From Cupriavidus basilensis (lineage in GTDB: Bacteria; Pseudomonadota; Gammaproteobacteria; Burkholderiales; Burkholderiaceae): DNA of 64,000 nt. Below are positions 58,785 through 64,000 of this stretch, piece by piece. The DNA is taken from positions 2,046,001 through 2,110,000 of the forward strand of contig NZ_CP062804.1 of assembly GCF_008801925.2 (NCBI RefSeq), given 5' to 3'. Every line of letters starts with the position of its first letter. Position 1 is the first letter of the stretch. A program made the translations under genes and the position numbers. A model generated the notes under the pieces. It searched no databases, had not been told where the DNA came from, and saw only the letters and a list, made by a program, of their open reading frames with translations.

Positions 58785-60350
58785 ATGAATCGTCGCCAAC
58801 TGATCAAAATGGGTGTTGCCACCACCGGGCTGTCGCTCGCCGGTGTGCCTTTCCACGTCCTCGCGGCCGGCAAGAAGGGGGGCGTGATCAACGCGCTCGT
58901 CCAGCCTGAGCCTTCCGGCCTGATGATCGGCATTACCCAGAACGGCCCCACCCAGCTGATCTCCGGCAACATCTACGAGGGCTTGCTGCGCTACGACGAA
59001 AAGCTGGAACCGCAGCCAGCGCTGGCGACCTCCTGGACGGTGAACCCGGCTGGCACCGTGTACACGTTCAAGCTCAAGCCCAAGGTCACCTGGCACGACG
59101 GCAAGCCGTTTACCGCGGCCGACGTGGTGTTCTCCGCCGACGTGTTCCTGCGCAAGACCCACGCCCGGCTGCGCGCCAACCTGGCGGCGGTGGAGAGCAT
59201 CCGCGCGGTAGACCCGCTCACGGTGGAGTTCAAGCTGAAGTACCCGTTCAGCCCGTTTCTCGGCATCTTCGAAGTGGGCACCATGCCCATGGTGCCCAAG
59301 CATATCTACGAGGGCACGGATTTCCTGACCAACCCGGCCAACGCCAAGCCCATCGGCACCGGCCCGCTGAAGTTCAAGGAATGGGTGCGCGGCTCGTACA
59401 TCCAGCTGGTACGCAACGACGCGTATCACCAGCCCGACGTGCCGCTGGTCGACAGCGTGTACTTCCACGTGATCCCCGATGCGTCGGCGCGCGCCGCGGC
59501 GTTCGAGTCCGGCAAGGTCGACCTGGTGCCCGGCGGCGCGGTGGAGTACTTCGACGTGGCGCGCCTGAGCAAGCTGCCCGGCGTGCAGGTCACCACCAAG
59601 GGCTGGGAATTCTTCGCGCCGCACTCGTGGCTGTGGGTCAACAACCGCAAGGCGCCGATGGACAACATCAAGTTCCGCCAGGCGCTGGCCTTTGCCATCG
59701 ACCGCGACGCGATCGCCAAGGTGGCATGGCAAGGCTATGCCAAGAGCGCCACCGGCCCCTTCAACAGCCATATCAAGTACGCCAGCACCGACGTGGCCAA
59801 GTATCCGCGCGACCTGGCCCGCGCCAAGCAGCTGCTGAGCGAATCCGGCTACAAGGGCGAGACCCTGCGCCTGCTGCCCCTGCCCTACGGCGAAACCTGG
59901 ACCCGCTCGGCCGAGATCGTGCGGCAGAACCTGCAGCAGGCCGGCGTGAAGATCGAAATGACCCCCACCGACGTGGCGGGCTGGGGCGAGCGGCTGAACA
60001 AGTGGGACTACGACCTGGCCTTCACCTACGTCTACCAGTATGGCGACCCGGCGCTGGGCGTGGCGCGCAACTACACCTCGGACAACATCGCGCAAGGCTC
60101 GCCCTTCAACAATGTGGAGGGCTATCGCAACGCCAAGGTCGACGAATTGTTCCAGGCTGGCGCGCGCGAGATCGACCCCGTCAAGCGTGCAGCGATCTAC
60201 CACGAAGTACAGAAGATCCTGGTCGACGAGATGCCGGTGGTGTGGCTGCACGAGCTCAACTTCCCCACGCTGTACCGCAGCCGCATCAACAATCCCATCA
60301 GTTCCGGCATTGGCCTGAACGACGGCATCGGCCGCGCCTGGCTGGCGTGA
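58785..60350 (+). CDS. ABC transporter substrate-binding protein, dipeptide/oligopeptide type
   Basis: The 521-residue protein has a Tat-like signal (MNRRQLIKMGVATTGLSLAG...VLAAG) and the SBP_bac_5 fold: LVQPEPSGLMIG, ISGNIYEGLLRYDEKLEPQPALATSW, and the central NAKPIGTGPLKFKEWVRGSYIQLVRND block. It binds the substrate in the periplasm for the downstream permeases. AGGAGAG precedes ATG 58785. Nearest well-known relatives transport peptides, but the aldolase and the enzyme downstream suggest an organic acid or sugar acid derivative. Confidence 0.92.
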   Translation: MNRRQLIKMGVATTGLSLAGVPFHVLAAGKKGGVINALVQPEPSGLMIGITQNGPTQLISGNIYEGLLRYDEKLEPQPALATSWTVNPAGTVYTFKLKPKVTWHDGKPFTAADVVFSADVFLRKTHARLRANLAAVESIRAVDPLTVEFKLKYPFSPFLGIFEVGTMPMVPKHIYEGTDFLTNPANAKPIGTGPLKFKEWVRGSYIQLVRNDAYHQPDVPLVDSVYFHVIPDASARAAAFESGKVDLVPGGAVEYFDVARLSKLPGVQVTTKGWEFFAPHSWLWVNNRKAPMDNIKFRQALAFAIDRDAIAKVAWQGYAKSATGPFNSHIKYASTDVAKYPRDLARAKQLLSESGYKGETLRLLPLPYGETWTRSAEIVRQNLQQAGVKIEMTPTDVAGWGERLNKWDYDLAFTYVYQYGDPALGVARNYTSDNIAQGSPFNNVEGYRNAKVDELFQAGAREIDPVKRAAIYHEVQKILVDEMPVVWLHELNFPTLYRSRINNPISSGIGLNDGIGRAWLA

Positions 60351-60381
60351 TGGCAGTCATCTTTATCTCTGGGGCAAAGCC

Positions 60382-61356
60382 ATGAGTCGTACGCAGCGCA
60401 TGCTAGGCCGGGTGGTACAGGGCGTGATCGCGATCCTGGTCATCGCGACCGTCAACTTCCTGCTGATCCGGGCCGCGCCGGGAGACCCTGTCTCGGTGAT
60501 GGCTGGCGAGGCCGGGGCCTCCGACCCGCAGTTCGTGGCGCAGTTGCGCACGCAGTTCGGGCTGGACAAGCCGGTGCCGGAGCAGCTTGCCACTTACCTC
60601 GGCCACGTGGTGCACCTGGACCTGGGCTACTCCTACCGCCAGCAGCAGCCGGTGCTGGACCTGATCCTGCAGCGCCTGCCCGCCACGCTGATCCTGACCG
60701 GCAGCGCCTTCGCGCTCTCCGTGCTGTTCGGCGTGGTACTGGGGGCGTGGGCCAGCCGGCGCGCGGGGAGCTGGGTGGACAACGCCATCACCCTGTTCGC
60801 CCTGGTGTTCTACGCAACGCCCTTGTACTGGCTGGCGATGATGGCGGTGCTGCTGTTCTCGGTCAAGCTCGACTGGCTTCCCGGCTTTGGCTACTTCACC
60901 GTGGGGGCGGACCTGCATGGCCTGGCGCTGGTGTTCGACATCGCCACGCACCTGGTGCTGCCCGCGCTGACGCTGGCGCTGTTCTACATGGCGGTGTATG
61001 CACGCATGACGCGGGCCTCGATGCTGGAAGTGGCGCAGATGGATTTCGTCAAGACCGCGCGCGCCAAGGGTGTGCGGCCCGGGCGCATCCAGCGCGCCCA
61101 CATCCTGCGCAACGCCCTGCTGCCGGTGGTGACGCTGGCCGGCATCCAGGCCGGCGGCATGATCGGCGGCGCGGTGCTGACCGAGACGGTGTTCGCCTGG
61201 CCCGGCATTGGCCGCCTGATGTTCGACGCCCTGCTGCAGCGTGACTACAACCTGCTGCTGGGCTGCTTCCTGGTCACCGCGGCCATGGCCGTGTTGTTCA
61301 ACCTGTTGACCGACTTTGTCTACACGCTGGTCGACCCGCGGATCGAGATGCAATGA
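60382..61356 (+). CDS. ABC transporter permease, DppB type
   Basis: The 324-residue protein has six transmembrane helices, an early TVNFLLIRAAPGDPV segment and the EAA loop (YARMTRASMLEVAQMDFVKTARAKGVRPGRIQRAHILRNALLPVVTLAG) typical of the DppB/OppB branch. Its stop overlaps the start of the next permease gene by four bases (ATGA). It forms the inner-membrane channel together with the DppC-type protein. Confidence 0.94.
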   Translation: MSRTQRMLGRVVQGVIAILVIATVNFLLIRAAPGDPVSVMAGEAGASDPQFVAQLRTQFGLDKPVPEQLATYLGHVVHLDLGYSYRQQQPVLDLILQRLPATLILTGSAFALSVLFGVVLGAWASRRAGSWVDNAITLFALVFYATPLYWLAMMAVLLFSVKLDWLPGFGYFTVGADLHGLALVFDIATHLVLPALTLALFYMAVYARMTRASMLEVAQMDFVKTARAKGVRPGRIQRAHILRNALLPVVTLAGIQAGGMIGGAVLTETVFAWPGIGRLMFDALLQRDYNLLLGCFLVTAAMAVLFNLLTDFVYTLVDPRIEMQ

Positions 61357-62191
61357 AAAACACTTTCTGGCGGCGGTTCTGCCGCAACAAGGCAGCCGTG
61401 CTCGGCTTGGTGGTACTGGCGGGCTTTGCCGTGCTTGCACTGTTCGGGCCGTGGATGGCCGGACACGATCCCTGGGACATGGTGCAGCAGCCATTCCTGC
61501 AACCGATGCAGGAACCCGGTTTTGCCATGGGCACCGACACCATGGGGCGCGACATCCTGGCGGGCGTGATCCACGGCGCGCGCATCTCGCTGCTGATCGG
61601 CGTGGTGTCCACGGTGGTCTCGCTCTTGATCGGCGTGACGCTGGGCGCCATTTCCGGCTACTTCGGCGGGTGGATCGATGCGGCGCTGATGCGCTTTACC
61701 GAGTTGTTCCAGGCAGTGCCGAGCTTTGCGCTGGCGCTGGTGCTGGTGGCGATCTTCGAGCCGTCCATCGGCTCCATCGTGGCGGCGATCGCCATCGTGT
61801 CCTGGCCGCCGGTGGCGCGCCTGGTGCGCAGCGAGTTCCTCACGCTGCGCCAGCGCGATTTTGTCCAGGCCGCGAAGCTGGCCGGACAATCGACACCGCG
61901 CATCATCCTGTCGCAGATCCTGCCCAATGCCAGCGCGCCCATCGTCGTGATGGCCTCGCTGATGGTGGCGACCGCCATCCTGCTCGAATCCAGCCTGAGC
62001 TTCCTGGGTCTGGGCGACCCGAACCACATGAGCTGGGGCTATATGGTGGGCTCGGCGCGCACCGTGCTACGCCAGGCCTGGTGGATGGCGGTGTTTCCCG
62101 GCACGGCCATCCTGCTGACGGTGCTGGCGCTCAATATGGTGGGCGAAGGCCTGAACGACGCGCTCAATGCGCGCCTTGGCGGGAGCGGACG

Positions 62192-62195
<4 letters not shown>
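61353..62195 (+). CDS. ABC transporter permease, DppC type
   Basis: The 280-residue protein has an N-terminal RRFCRNKAAVLGLVVLAGFA segment, the periplasmic loop GTDTMGRDILAGVIHGARISLLIG and the EAA loop LVRSEFLTLRQRDFVQAAKLAGQSTPRIILSQILPNASAPIVV, as in DppC/OppC proteins. It overlaps the preceding gene by ATGA and the following ATPase gene by ATGA (62192-62195), indicating translational coupling through the operon. Confidence 0.94.
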
Positions 62196-63858
<1,663 letters not shown>

Positions 63859-63862
<4 letters not shown>

Positions 63863-64000
63863 CCCGCACCGACCTCGACAATCTGGCCGGGACACGCAAC
63901 AAGATGGACATGACGACAACCAAGCCCCCCTGCGTGGCGCTGCTCAGCAGCGTGCTCGACATGCACTACCTGGTACCCGCCTTCCGCGCGGCGGCGCCCG
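63859..64000 (+). CDS. next operon gene, 5' end only (possible 2-hydroxyacid dehydrogenase)
   Basis: The ATG at 63859 overlaps the ATPase stop (ATGA). The open frame reads through PPCVALLSSVLDMHYLVPAFRAAA to the window edge. Translational coupling shows it belongs to the operon. The start of such a fold (strand-helix, Val-Ala-Leu-Leu) would suit a D-isomer 2-hydroxyacid dehydrogenase, but too little is visible to be sure. An internal ATG further in is an alternative start. Confidence 0.45.

Noticed and set aside
58752..60251. Minus-strand open frame (~499 codons) opposite the substrate-binding protein
   Set aside because: His/Gly/Val-rich antisense shadow without recognisable domain.

Overview
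The window looks like chromosomal DNA of a high-GC beta-proteobacterium of the Burkholderiaceae, most likely Cupriavidus or a close relative. This is an inference from a polyhydroxybutyrate phasin with a CTGCN3GCAG (PhaR-type) operator, a Burkholderia-type trimeric porin, many LysR/TetR/AraC-regulated catabolic modules, and a contact-dependent inhibition (CDI) locus in the Burkholderia A-I-O-B gene order. No rRNA, tRNA or CRISPR array was seen.

Layout. 1-6.3 kb: an outer-membrane GDSL esterase (cut by the window edge), then a TetR regulator divergent from a catabolic operon (sugar-phosphate isomerase-like protein, epoxide-hydrolase-like protein, HSL-type esterase) and an MFS transporter. 6.5-12.7 kb: accessory and housekeeping genes, including a P-loop kinase, histidine phosphatase, LprI-like membrane protein, two overlapping small ORFs with strong Shine-Dalgarno sites, a LysE exporter and a BPL_N amidotransferase-like protein. 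12.8-14.6 kb: a hipBA toxin-antitoxin operon with a frameshifted hipA. 14.7-19.4 kb: glutaminase, MFS pump, lrgAB with its divergent LysR regulator. 19.4-25.7 kb: an accessory stretch with GrpB, NUDIX, two more P-loop kinases, an IS30-type transposase remnant, a stop-interrupted Imm33-like gene and a HEAT-repeat protein.

25.7-43.0 kb: a CDI/two-partner secretion locus read entirely on the minus strand: a ~3459-codon cdiA split by a 1-nt frameshift, an overlapping immunity gene, an AT-rich array of orphan immunity-like genes with a scrap of a second cdiA, an exported protein, a lipoprotein and the TpsB transporter. The toxin tip and the immunity array are much more AT-rich than the rest, which fits cassette exchange. 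43.5-50.3 kb: tandem duplicated M20 peptidases, an AraC/GlxA regulator, BON and OsmC stress proteins and a ChaA-type antiporter. 50.3-54.5 kb: FAD monooxygenase, LysR regulator, AtzH/HpxZ-like protein and porin; two of these genes share a duplicated ~90 bp upstream element. 54.7-57.3 kb: a uracil-DNA glycosylase-family gene, a dps gene remnant, an MNT/HEPN toxin-antitoxin pair whose promoter is covered by a four-copy operator array, and the phasin gene. 57.9-64 kb: an operon of class II aldolase, a dipeptide-type ABC transporter and the start of a further enzyme gene.

The most interesting material is the broken CDI locus with its immunity array, and the set of small toxin-antitoxin-like modules at boundaries marked by gene remnants (hipBA, Imm33-like/IS30, MNT-HEPN/dps).
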